From CAZFXZ01 sp964523165 (GTDB taxonomy: Bacteria > Patescibacteriota > Patescibacteriia > JACRDY01), in the NCBI GenBank assembly GCA_964523165.1, contig CAZFXZ010000001.1, positions 1-49,237 on the forward strand: DNA of 49,237 nucleotides, given 5' to 3'. How positions within the stretch are numbered: the stretch's first letter is position 1; each line of letters opens with the position of its first letter. Position numbers and translations under genes: made by a program. This document shows positions 1 to 8,426 of this stretch, in pieces. Under the pieces are notes generated by a model. It was given only the letters and a program-made list of their open reading frames with translations, did not search any database and was not told the DNA's origin.

Positions 1-809
1 TGATTATTAACTTTTGGCAAAGCCAAGCCACGGTATTTTATAAAATATTTTAACCAACTTTTAATATGCCAATGCGTGACTGGTCGCAGTAAGCCCAGCC
101 ACCACGACAACTCGGCTGAAGTGCGCTGATGATAATGAACGATTTCAGTTTCGGCGAAATAAACTACCGCCCAACCCCTTTCCCAAAATCGCCGCGACCA
201 ATCAATGTCTTCAACGTAAAGAAAAAATCTTTCATCAAACAAACCAACCTCATCCAGGGCTCGGCGGCGGGCCAATAAACAACCACCCAACAACCAATCA
301 ACCTGTCGATTGGTCCGATGATCCCAATCGGCCATTAAGTAATCAGCGACTTTTTGTCGAGCATAAGGCAATCGGCCAATAAAGGTCCGACGATATAGCG
401 GCATCAACAAACTCGGCCAGCGATAACAAGTGTATTGAATCGTCCCGTCGGGATTGAGTAATTTTGGACCAAGTAAACCAACGGCTTGATGATTTTCTAA
501 ATAATCAATCATTTTTTGCAAGTCATTACTAAGCAAAACAATATCGGGGTTTAAAATTAAAATATACTCGCCACTGGCTTGACGCAGACCCAGATTAACT
601 CCGCCAGCATAGCCCAAGTTACTACCAGCCGAAATAAACTTGACGGTCGGAAAATTTTTACTAATCATTTTTTGACAATCATCACCAGAATTATTATCAA
701 CGACAATGATTTCGTGACTCATAGTCCAGACCAAACCAAAAATCCCCTTCAGGCATTGTTTGAGCAGGCCGGTTGATTTGTAATTCAAGATAACAATACT
801 CAGATTCAT
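1..809 (-). CDS. Glycosyltransferase family 2, 3' end outside the window
   Basis: Reading from the ATG at 809 the frame stays open to the window edge, so the C-terminus is missing. The start MNLSIVILNY, the early VVDNNSGDD motif, the LNPDIVLL stretch (the usual DXD-type metal/nucleotide-sugar site) and the later EDIDWSRRFWERGW motif are typical of the GT-A fold rhamnosyl/glycosyl transferases that build cell-surface polysaccharide. It starts 4 nt after the stop of a second GT2 gene (814-1869) and is probably cotranscribed with it. Acceptor and sugar cannot be told from sequence. No membrane segment is seen in the visible part, so it is probably cytosolic or membrane-associated. Confidence 0.85.
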   Translation of the reverse strand, partial: MNLSIVILNYKSTGLLKQCLKGIFGLVWTMSHEIIVVDNNSGDDCQKMISKNFPTVKFISAGSNLGYAGGVNLGLRQASGEYILILNPDIVLLSNDLQKMIDYLENHQAVGLLGPKLLNPDGTIQYTCYRWPSLLMPLYRRTFIGRLPYARQKVADYLMADWDHRTNRQVDWLLGGCLLARRRALDEVGLFDERFFLYVEDIDWSRRFWERGWAVVYFAETEIVHYHQRTSAELSWWLGLLRPVTHWHIKSWLKYFIKYRGLALPKVNN

Positions 810-813
810 AATT

Positions 814-1869
814 TCAAGATCTAAACCATTTATAAAGTTCAGCCGATCGAATTTGTTTGGTCGATTGAATTTGTCGACGTTTATACCAAATTGTTGGTAG
901 TTGTTTAAAGACCCGCCAAGTAAATTTTAAAGTTCGAGGACTAAAAAATATCATGTAAATAAATTTTGCCAATTCATTGAGAAAAATTAAGACGCCATAA
1001 CGCCAAACGCCACCCCATGAATCATTTTTTAGTAGTAGTAGTAAATGATTTTTGTAAGAATAATTATTAATTAAAGCCGAGCGCTGATGACGCTTTTTTA
1101 TTTTGAGCCAAAAATTCTGCGGCTGATTGATGCCACTACCGCGGACGTGACGAGCTTCGGCAAAAGGCGCATACCAACATTGCCAGCCCCGCCAACGCAA
1201 GCGCCACGATAAATCAATGTCATCTTTATACATAAAAAAATCTTCATCCAAATACTCATAATAATCTTTGGATTCACTAAACTTTTGTCGGTGCGAAGCC
1301 AGGGCTGAACGAATTTTAATATCTTCCAAGGCTCGTCGTCGGGCCATGGCGGCCGCTAAAGACAAGCCAAAAACTTCCTGACTGGCATCATATTGTCCGC
1401 GATCGGCCTGTCCCTGCCCGCGATCGACAAAATTGTGCCAAGTATTTGGTTGCAAACCTGTTGAGTCAAGTATTTCTGGCCCCAAAACAGCTGGCTCGTC
1501 ATTTATCGTCCACTGTAACAACTTACCCGCTACCAAGCCGACCGTTGATTGATTGTCCAAAACCTCGACTAAACGACTAACGTAATCGGCTGTTAAAACA
1601 ACATCGGGATTAAGAAATAAAAAATATTTGCCGGTCGACAATTTAATCGCTTGATTGTGCGCTTTACAAAAACCAAGGTTTTTAAAATTTTGCAAAACGA
1701 TTATTTTGGGATAAGTTTGTCGGATAAATTTCACACTTTCGTCGTCGGAAGCATTGTCAACTACGATCACTTCCAAATCGAGGTGGCTTTGCTTCTCGAT
1801 CGAACGCAAACAATCAACCAAATATCGTTCGGAGTTGTGAGTGACAATGCTGATAGTAACTCTGGCCAT
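814..1869 (-). CDS. Glycosyltransferase family 2
   Basis: A 351-residue GT-A glycosyltransferase. The N-terminus MARVTISIVTHNSERYL leads into VVDNASDDES (nucleotide-sugar binding), then LNPDVVL (DXD-like site near residue 90) and KDDIDLSWRLRWRGW near residue 215, the usual acceptor/catalytic-base region. The basic, aromatic C-terminus (after about residue 290) could form an amphipathic membrane-binding tail. It shares the operon with another GT2 downstream (start at 809) and a membrane GT upstream (stop at 1873). The likely role is transfer of a sugar to a lipid-linked or surface glycan. The exact substrate is unknown. Confidence 0.88.
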   Translation of the reverse strand: MARVTISIVTHNSERYLVDCLRSIEKQSHLDLEVIVVDNASDDESVKFIRQTYPKIIVLQNFKNLGFCKAHNQAIKLSTGKYFLFLNPDVVLTADYVSRLVEVLDNQSTVGLVAGKLLQWTINDEPAVLGPEILDSTGLQPNTWHNFVDRGQGQADRGQYDASQEVFGLSLAAAMARRRALEDIKIRSALASHRQKFSESKDYYEYLDEDFFMYKDDIDLSWRLRWRGWQCWYAPFAEARHVRGSGINQPQNFWLKIKKRHQRSALINNYSYKNHLLLLLKNDSWGGVWRYGVLIFLNELAKFIYMIFFSPRTLKFTWRVFKQLPTIWYKRRQIQSTKQIRSAELYKWFRS

Positions 1870-1872
1870 AAT

Positions 1873-3381
1873 TTAGTTTTTGTTTAGCTTAGGACTGACC
1901 CAAAAACCCAAACGCCATTTACCACCCAACAACAAACGGGTTTGTGCCTCAGTGGCCGGGATCGAACCAAACAAAATTAAAGTCACCGGCAACAAAGCCC
2001 ATTGCAACAACATGATCAAAAATTTATGTCGTGGAGTGTGCTTGGGCCGTGGCGGCAATAAGCCCAAACTCATAATCGCCGAAACTAAAATACCCGTCAT
2101 GGCAATCCCCATCAGCCATTCCAAAACAAAGGGTGTGTTTTGCGTAATCACTACAGCCTTAACATCTTGCGACGCCAAAAATAAAGGTAGACGACCTAAA
2201 ATAAAAATCAAGACTGGCACGGTAGCCCACGAATACATACCTTCACCAATATTCCAAATGTAACGAATTTTTTTCCAGCGCGAGATCTTGTCCTTTTTTT
2301 GGCGAAAGTGCCAGAGCATATAAGGTAAATGCTCTACGCCCCAAGCCCAGCGACGCTGTTGTTTGTACAAACTTTTCACGCCGGCCAACCAACCGCCACT
2401 AGCTACGGTGTTCATCGAGACCGGCACAAATATCGGCGTGACACTGTAATTACCATCATAACGCAAAAACCCTTGCAAAAAAATGCGCGAATCTTCGGTC
2501 ACGATATCTTTTTCCCAAAAACCAACATCCACCAGCATTTGCCAACTCATGGAATGAGAAGAAAAAGTAAAAAGTCTTTCTGGTCGCATCAAATCGGTCA
2601 TCAGCCAAAAAGTCGTGCCAAAAGCTGCCACGCGGACGACCGCCTCTGACTCCCACATATTGTTATTGTATAAAGCAATCGGCTGATAACTGGTTTTGGT
2701 CGGTTGAGGGTGGGTCAAATAGTGATAGGCCACGCAAGAAAAGTATTGTGGATGAACGACGGTATCAATATCAAAAGATGAGACAAGTAAATTTTGATAG
2801 TCCAAACCCCAATCGTCAATATATTTTTTGACCTGATGACCGGCATAATTTAAATTTGAACCTTTGCCCGGCACTTCGTCCGGTAAATCAGTCGGGTGAA
2901 CCGTGACGATAAATTTATAAAAATATTGGGCAAATTCTTGTTGGATAATTTGTGCTCGAGCCAAAAACGCTTCTTGACCACCGCGGGCTTCACCAGCTAA
3001 AACCACAATCATTTTATCGGTCGGATAAGTACTAGACACCAAGCCCTGAAAAGTTTTGCGCAAAACATCAACACCTTCATTATAGGTTGGTAAAAAGATG
3101 ATGTGATAAAGCCGCTGCCAGTCGGTCTGATTTTGGACCTGAGCCCACCAATCAATTTTTTGATCATGTTTAAATCTCCGCCACGACAACGAAATATAAA
3201 AAATAAAATAGGATACTCTAAAAACCCAATACAAATCAAAGACAATGATAAAATAGATCAACCAGAGCGGTCGGACGTAAGACAAGATGATGGCTAAAAT
3301 AAAACTGCCCCAAGTCAAGGTGCCGGGGATAAATTCGTAAAAACGATAACGCCAATTTTTGCGATCTTGAGCTAAGCTCAT
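1873..3381 (-). CDS. Membrane-embedded processive-type glycosyltransferase family 2
   Basis: 502 residues with two N-terminal membrane segments (about residues 18-65), a cytosolic GT-A domain and a cluster of C-terminal membrane segments (about 380-485). Visible catalytic motifs are VVLAGEARGG, DIDT (DXD), TEDSRIFLQ (the TED-type catalytic base) and QQRRWAWG (QXXRW). This set defines cellulose/hyaluronan-synthase-like GT2 enzymes that couple polymerisation to export. The start codon overlaps the stop of the upstream DUF2238-like gene (ATGA at 3378-3381), so translation is probably coupled. The polymer made is not predictable. It may be an exopolysaccharide or glycolipid head group. Confidence 0.85.
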   Translation of the reverse strand: MSLAQDRKNWRYRFYEFIPGTLTWGSFILAIILSYVRPLWLIYFIIVFDLYWVFRVSYFIFYISLSWRRFKHDQKIDWWAQVQNQTDWQRLYHIIFLPTYNEGVDVLRKTFQGLVSSTYPTDKMIVVLAGEARGGQEAFLARAQIIQQEFAQYFYKFIVTVHPTDLPDEVPGKGSNLNYAGHQVKKYIDDWGLDYQNLLVSSFDIDTVVHPQYFSCVAYHYLTHPQPTKTSYQPIALYNNNMWESEAVVRVAAFGTTFWLMTDLMRPERLFTFSSHSMSWQMLVDVGFWEKDIVTEDSRIFLQGFLRYDGNYSVTPIFVPVSMNTVASGGWLAGVKSLYKQQRRWAWGVEHLPYMLWHFRQKKDKISRWKKIRYIWNIGEGMYSWATVPVLIFILGRLPLFLASQDVKAVVITQNTPFVLEWLMGIAMTGILVSAIMSLGLLPPRPKHTPRHKFLIMLLQWALLPVTLILFGSIPATEAQTRLLLGGKWRLGFWVSPKLNKN

Positions 3382-3971
3382 GTTAAATTTTTTTTAATCC
3401 GCCAATGTCGGACATAACTGGCGCCAATGGTGGCTACCACCACCGCGCCCAAAATGTCAAACAATAAATCGTGAATAGTGTCGGTAATGCCTTGAACTAA
3501 ATTAGTCCCCAGCCATTGATCAATATAATACTCAGCGATTTCCCAAAGCGCGCCGATCGCCAAAGCCGCCAACCACGTCGCCATGGCCATCATCGTGGCC
3601 GTCAAGTTTATTTTTTCCGTATAGTCTAAAATAAAAATCAGATAAAAAGCCAGGATGGCAATGACGGCCGTGCCCAAAAAATGAGTCATATTATCCCACC
3701 ACCACCATTGGTTAGAGTGATACAGGTCGTAGAAGACACCAAAAATATGTAAGAATAAAGCTAACGTGATACTAAAATCAATTTGCCACGGAGCGTGAAA
3801 TTTGAAGTTGCGATCCCAAAACATTGGCATCAAAGAAATCAAAAAGGCCAAAAAAGCCGCGATGGCCGTCAAATAATTGGCGGCAAAAATTTCTAAACCA
3901 AAAATCACCACCATGATGATTTTCATGCCCCAGGAAGCAAGTAACGGGAAATTGGCTAGCAATTTATGCAT
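3378..3971 (-). CDS. Integral membrane protein, DUF2238/YjdF-like
   Basis: 197 residues with about five hydrophobic segments. Conserved polar residues sit in and between helices: WWWDNMTHFLGTAV, then GALWEIAEYYID and GITDTIHDLLFDILGAVV. The W-D-x-x-x-H-F and WE-(8)-D-T-(2)-D pattern resembles the YjdF/DUF2238 family, whose function is not known. It is the first gene of the glycosyltransferase operon (a promoter lies at 3989-4017) and overlaps the next gene by 4 nt, so a role in envelope glycan metabolism is a guess from context only. Confidence 0.6.
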   Translation of the reverse strand: MHKLLANFPLLASWGMKIIMVVIFGLEIFAANYLTAIAAFLAFLISLMPMFWDRNFKFHAPWQIDFSITLALFLHIFGVFYDLYHSNQWWWWDNMTHFLGTAVIAILAFYLIFILDYTEKINLTATMMAMATWLAALAIGALWEIAEYYIDQWLGTNLVQGITDTIHDLLFDILGAVVVATIGASYVRHWRIKKNLT

Positions 3972-3988
3972 AAGCGATATTTAACCTT

Positions 3989-4017
3989 ACAATAGCTTAA
4001 AAGTCGGTTAATTTCAA
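3989..4017 (-). promoter_or_regulatory. Sigma70-type promoter for the glycosyltransferase operon
   Basis: On the minus strand, TTGAAA (4012-4017), a 17-nt spacer and TATTGT (3989-3994). The -35 box overlaps the uvrC stop codon. The start codon at 3971 lies 17 nt below the -10 box, giving a short leader of about 10 nt. Confidence 0.55.
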
Positions 4018-5588
4018 GCCGGCCGACGGTGTTTTTGCCGCCACAAACGATGGTGTTTCAAACCAAAACGATGGGCTTCGTCACGAACTTTTTGTAGTAA
4101 ACGTCGAGCGGCCAAACCTTCAGCTAAAATCACCGGCCGACTGCGTCGCGGTAAATATATTTCTTCACGTTTTTTAGCCAAAGCCAAAATCGCCGGCGGT
4201 TTATAACCCAGCTTGGCAAAAGCTTTCAAGCTGGCGGTTAATTGACCCGCCCCACCGTCAATCAAAACCAAGTCTGGCAGTTCAGATTTTTTGTCTTTAT
4301 AGCGCCGATAAACCGTTTCGGTCATCATGGCAAAATCATTTGGCCCGACTACAGTTTTGATTTTGAAATAACGATAAAACTTTTTGTCGCTCCGACCGGC
4401 CCTAAATCGCACCACCGCTCCGATAGCCTGTTGACCACTGGTATTGGAAATATCAAAACCATCAATCCGACGCGGCAAGGTTGATAAACCGAGCGTGGCT
4501 TGTAATTGTTTCAGCGGATCATTTTGAAACTCGGCGCTAATATTTTGTAAGACCAAGTCAATCAATTTCTTTTTCTCACCCTGCTGAGGTACAACAATTT
4601 TTACTTTTTGATCTTTAAGTTGCGATAAATAACGACCAAGTAACTTTTCTTGATCAAGATGACTGGGCAATAAAATTTCTTTGGGCAGTGGTCGGGCTAG
4701 ATAGTATTGACGCAAAAAATCGGCCATCACGACGGCTGGCCGCTGAGCCAACACACGATCCAAGACGTAACGTTGCCGTGAAGTTAACAATCCCCTTTCG
4801 ATATGAAAAACTTGAACGATAATTTCTTCAGCCACCGTTACGAAACCTATGACATCTTGATCATAATTTTTAGGCAGATCAACTAATTGTTTGCGGCTAA
4901 TTTGTTCAATGGCTTGGAGCTGATCGCGATACAATTTGGCTAATTCATAGTTTTGCCGCTGTGACGCTTGAGCCATTTTGGCCTGAAAAACTTTTATCAA
5001 TTCCGTCTTTTTGCCCTTCAAAAACAATTCGGCCATTTTAACATTATCAGCATAAGCCCCGACGGAAATTTTTTTTAATGCTTGCTGATGAGATTTTTGT
5101 AATAATTTATAAAGCTCGCGACTGCCAGTAGAGGTCAGACGGCCAATACGTAAGCCAAAAAGTTGCGACGTCGTCAACATGATCTGTCGCAAGGCCCAAG
5201 CCGAAGTAAAGGGACCAAAATATTTACCATCGGCTGTTAACTGGCGAGTAATTTGTAGACGCGGGTATTCTTCGTCTGTAATTTTTAAATAGGCATAACG
5301 CTTACCATCTTTTAAATCAATATTGTATGGCGGCTGGTGTTGACAAATGAGTCGCGCTTCAAGCAACAAAGCTTCGATTTCATTTTTGGTCACGATAAAA
5401 TCAAAACTTTTGATTTGTTTGACGAGCTGAAGAGTTTTGTCGTCGAGAGATTTTTTGACAAAATAACTCGCCACTCGCCGGCGCAAATTTTTGGCTTTGC
5501 CAATATACAACAAGCGCTTTTGTTTATCATAAAAAAGATAACAACCGCTTTGAATTGGCAAAGTTAAGCGCTGGCTAATGGGCTTCAT
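4014..5588 (-). CDS. uvrC: UvrABC excinuclease subunit C, lacking the C-terminal HhH domain
   Basis: UvrC makes both incisions during nucleotide excision repair. The N-terminal GIY-YIG nuclease is visible (GCYLFY at 15-20, LLYIGKAKNLRRRV at 26-39), followed by a UVR motif around residues 195-245 and the RNase H-like nuclease (GFDISNTSG, then VLIDGGAGQL, then RDEAHRFGLKHHR). At 524 residues it is shorter than typical UvrC (about 590-610). The protein stops about 15 residues after the DEAHRF motif, so the helix-hairpin-helix pair expected there is absent. The TGA stop is clean, with the next promoter directly behind it. The start overlaps the uvrA stop (ATGA at 5585-5588). Confidence 0.96.
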   Translation of the reverse strand: MKPISQRLTLPIQSGCYLFYDKQKRLLYIGKAKNLRRRVASYFVKKSLDDKTLQLVKQIKSFDFIVTKNEIEALLLEARLICQHQPPYNIDLKDGKRYAYLKITDEEYPRLQITRQLTADGKYFGPFTSAWALRQIMLTTSQLFGLRIGRLTSTGSRELYKLLQKSHQQALKKISVGAYADNVKMAELFLKGKKTELIKVFQAKMAQASQRQNYELAKLYRDQLQAIEQISRKQLVDLPKNYDQDVIGFVTVAEEIIVQVFHIERGLLTSRQRYVLDRVLAQRPAVVMADFLRQYYLARPLPKEILLPSHLDQEKLLGRYLSQLKDQKVKIVVPQQGEKKKLIDLVLQNISAEFQNDPLKQLQATLGLSTLPRRIDGFDISNTSGQQAIGAVVRFRAGRSDKKFYRYFKIKTVVGPNDFAMMTETVYRRYKDKKSELPDLVLIDGGAGQLTASLKAFAKLGYKPPAILALAKKREEIYLPRRSRPVILAEGLAARRLLQKVRDEAHRFGLKHHRLWRQKHRRPA

Positions 5589-8425
5589 ATTTTTTTTAAT
5601 AAGCCACGTAAATATTGACCGGTATAACTGGCTTTATCCTTGATTACTTGCTCGGGCGGACCAACGGCGACAATTTGACCACCCTGATCACCGCCACCGG
5701 GACCCAAGTCGATCAACCAATCAGCGGATTTGATCACATCCAGATTGTGTTCGATGACCATGACGGTATTACCGCGATCGACTAATTTATTTAAAACTAA
5801 CAACAACCTTTCGATATCGGCAAAATGCAAACCAGTCGTTGGTTCATCTAAAATATACATCGTCCGACCCGTGTCACGTTTAGCCAGCTCGGCTGTGAGC
5901 TTAATGCGCTGAGCTTCACCACCCGACAAGGTGGTAGCCGACTGACCCAAAGCCACATAACTCAAGCCGACGTCCATTAAAGTTTGTAGTTTGGCGGCAA
6001 TCCGCGGTACGGGCGCAAAAAAGCTCAAAGCCTCTTCGACGGTCATCGCCAAAACATCGGCGATATTTTTATTTTTATAAGTCACGGCCAAAGTTTCTTC
6101 GTTATAACGTCGACCCTTGCACTGTTCGCAAGTCACATAAACATCGGGCAAAAAGTGCATTTCAATTTTGATCAAACCGTCGCCGGCGCAATTGGCACAG
6201 CGACCACCATCAACATTAAAACTAAAACGTCCCGGCTGATAACCTCGGATCTTAGCTTCTTTGGTCGCGGCAAATAATTCGCGAATTGGCGTAAAAATGC
6301 CGGTGTAAGTGGCGGGATTGGATCGCGGTGTCCGGCCAATCGGCGATTGATCAATAATAATAACTTTGTCTAAATAACCAAAATTATCAATTTTTTTATA
6401 GCCACCCGGTATCAACTTAGCGCCATAAAATCTTTTGGCTAAAATCGGATACAATGTATCAGAAATTAAACTGGACTTACCCGAGCCAGAAACACCAGTC
6501 ACGCACGTCAAAACTCCGATAGGAAAATCCACATCAATATTTTTTAAATTGTGATGGTTGGCGCCTTCTAAACGGACAAAACCTTCCGGCAGACGACGTT
6601 TACTCGGCACGACGATTTTTTTTCGACCCGATAAATATTGGCCAGTCAAAGAATTTTTATCAGCTTTAATTTGTGACGGCGTGCCTTGAGCGATAATTTG
6701 TCCACCATGTCGGCCAGCGCCCGGTCCGATATCCACGACGTAATCAGCGCGCTCAATTGTTTCGGCATCATGCTCCACCACAATGACCGTATTGCTTAAA
6801 TCGCGTAAACCCTCCAAGGTGGTGATAAGTTTTTCATTGTCTTTGGCGTGCAGACCAATCGACGGCTCATCGAGAATATACATCACGCCGCGTAGTTCTG
6901 AACCAACTTGGGTGGCTAAACGAATACGTTGGGCTTCCCCACCCGATAAGGTACTGGCTCGTCGATGCAAAGTTAAATAATCCAAACCCACGTTGATTAA
7001 AAAATTAAGACGGCTGACAATTTCTTTGAGAATGATATCACCAACGGCTTTTTGACTGGCCGATAATTTCACCTCATTTAAAAATAACAAAACATCACTA
7101 ATAGCCAAATTGGAAACTTCAAAAATATTATGTTCACCAAATTTGACAGCCAAAGCTTCGGGTTTAAGTCGCGCGCCGTGACAATCTTGGCAATCATGTT
7201 CAATCATATAACGCTCCATTTCAGCGCGCCGACTATCAGAATCAGTTTGCTTATACAGTCTTTCCAGTCGCGGGATAACACCTTCCCATTTACCCGTCCA
7301 TTCCCAATATGAATCCGTACTCGCAGAATCAATCCGCCAGTCTAAAGTTTTGTCACTACCTTGAAAAATTACTTTCAAAGCTACTTCTGACAATTTTTCA
7401 AACGGCGTGTCGACATCAAAACCATATTCACGGCCTAATTTTTCTAACATTTGGATAAAAAATCCATGGGCGCTAAAACCTTGAGGCTTAATAGCACCTT
7501 CCCGCAACGTCAACAGGCGATCTGGCACGATCAAATCACCATCAAATTTTTGCAAAAATCCCAAACCATGACAGGTCGGGCAAGCCCCAAAAGGTGAATT
7601 AAAAGAAAACAAACGCGGCTGCAGCTCTTCAAAAGACAAACCACATTCCGTGCAAGACAAATGGGCCGAAAAAAGTTTTTCGGACTTATTTTTTTTAGTC
7701 GTAATAGCGACTAAACCGTCAGTCAATTTTAGGGCCAACTCCAACGAGCCCTGAAGACGGGTTTTGTTTTTGGCGCTGACCGTCAAACTGTCGATGATCG
7801 CTTCAATGGTCTGACTTTTATAACGCTCTAGAGCTTTTTTATTACTGCCTAAATAATCTGTCACTTGGGCCAATCGACCATTGACCCGCACATTGACATA
7901 GCCCTGCGTATTAAGATCTTTAAAGAGTTGTTCATAAGTACCCTTTTTACCACGAACAATCGGAGCTAAAATCAAAATTTCTTGATCGGCCCACTGTTGT
8001 AAAATATTTTTGCTGATTGTTTCAGCATCTTGGGGAATAATTTTTTGGCCACAATTCGGACAATGCGGTTGACCCAAGCGAGCAAACAACAATCTTAGAT
8101 AATCATAAATTTCCGTGACTGTGCCGACGGTTGATCTGGGATTGTGAGAAATGCTTTTTTGATCAATGGCAATTGCCGGCGATAAACCCTTAATACTATC
8201 AACATCGGGTTTGCCCATCACGCCCAAAAATTGTCGAGCATAAGACGATAAACTCTCCACGTAGCGACGTTGACCTTCGGCATAAATCGTATCAAAAGCC
8301 AACGTTGATTTACCTGAGCCAGATAGTCCGGTAATAACAATAAACTTATTGATTGGCAAATCAACATTAATATTTTTTAGATTATGTTCGCGGGCGCCGC
8401 GAATGGCGATTGTTTCGGTTGACAT
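5585..8425 (-). CDS. uvrA: UvrABC excinuclease subunit A
   Basis: Damage-sensing ABC ATPase of nucleotide excision repair, 946 residues (normal length). Two ABC modules are complete: Walker A GLSGSGKST near residue 33 and GVSGSGKSS near 640, with signature LSGGEAQRI twice (near 490 and 830). Zinc-binding CxxC pairs are present (CPNC, CTEC with CPTC, CQDC, CANC with CEQC). It lies between uvrB (1 nt gap) and uvrC (4-nt overlap), so all three subunits come from one mRNA. This gives a fixed stoichiometry not seen in E. coli, where the three uvr genes are unlinked. Confidence 0.98.
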   Translation of the reverse strand: MSTETIAIRGAREHNLKNINVDLPINKFIVITGLSGSGKSTLAFDTIYAEGQRRYVESLSSYARQFLGVMGKPDVDSIKGLSPAIAIDQKSISHNPRSTVGTVTEIYDYLRLLFARLGQPHCPNCGQKIIPQDAETISKNILQQWADQEILILAPIVRGKKGTYEQLFKDLNTQGYVNVRVNGRLAQVTDYLGSNKKALERYKSQTIEAIIDSLTVSAKNKTRLQGSLELALKLTDGLVAITTKKNKSEKLFSAHLSCTECGLSFEELQPRLFSFNSPFGACPTCHGLGFLQKFDGDLIVPDRLLTLREGAIKPQGFSAHGFFIQMLEKLGREYGFDVDTPFEKLSEVALKVIFQGSDKTLDWRIDSASTDSYWEWTGKWEGVIPRLERLYKQTDSDSRRAEMERYMIEHDCQDCHGARLKPEALAVKFGEHNIFEVSNLAISDVLLFLNEVKLSASQKAVGDIILKEIVSRLNFLINVGLDYLTLHRRASTLSGGEAQRIRLATQVGSELRGVMYILDEPSIGLHAKDNEKLITTLEGLRDLSNTVIVVEHDAETIERADYVVDIGPGAGRHGGQIIAQGTPSQIKADKNSLTGQYLSGRKKIVVPSKRRLPEGFVRLEGANHHNLKNIDVDFPIGVLTCVTGVSGSGKSSLISDTLYPILAKRFYGAKLIPGGYKKIDNFGYLDKVIIIDQSPIGRTPRSNPATYTGIFTPIRELFAATKEAKIRGYQPGRFSFNVDGGRCANCAGDGLIKIEMHFLPDVYVTCEQCKGRRYNEETLAVTYKNKNIADVLAMTVEEALSFFAPVPRIAAKLQTLMDVGLSYVALGQSATTLSGGEAQRIKLTAELAKRDTGRTMYILDEPTTGLHFADIERLLLVLNKLVDRGNTVMVIEHNLDVIKSADWLIDLGPGGGDQGGQIVAVGPPEQVIKDKASYTGQYLRGLLKKI

Positions 8426-8426
8426 A

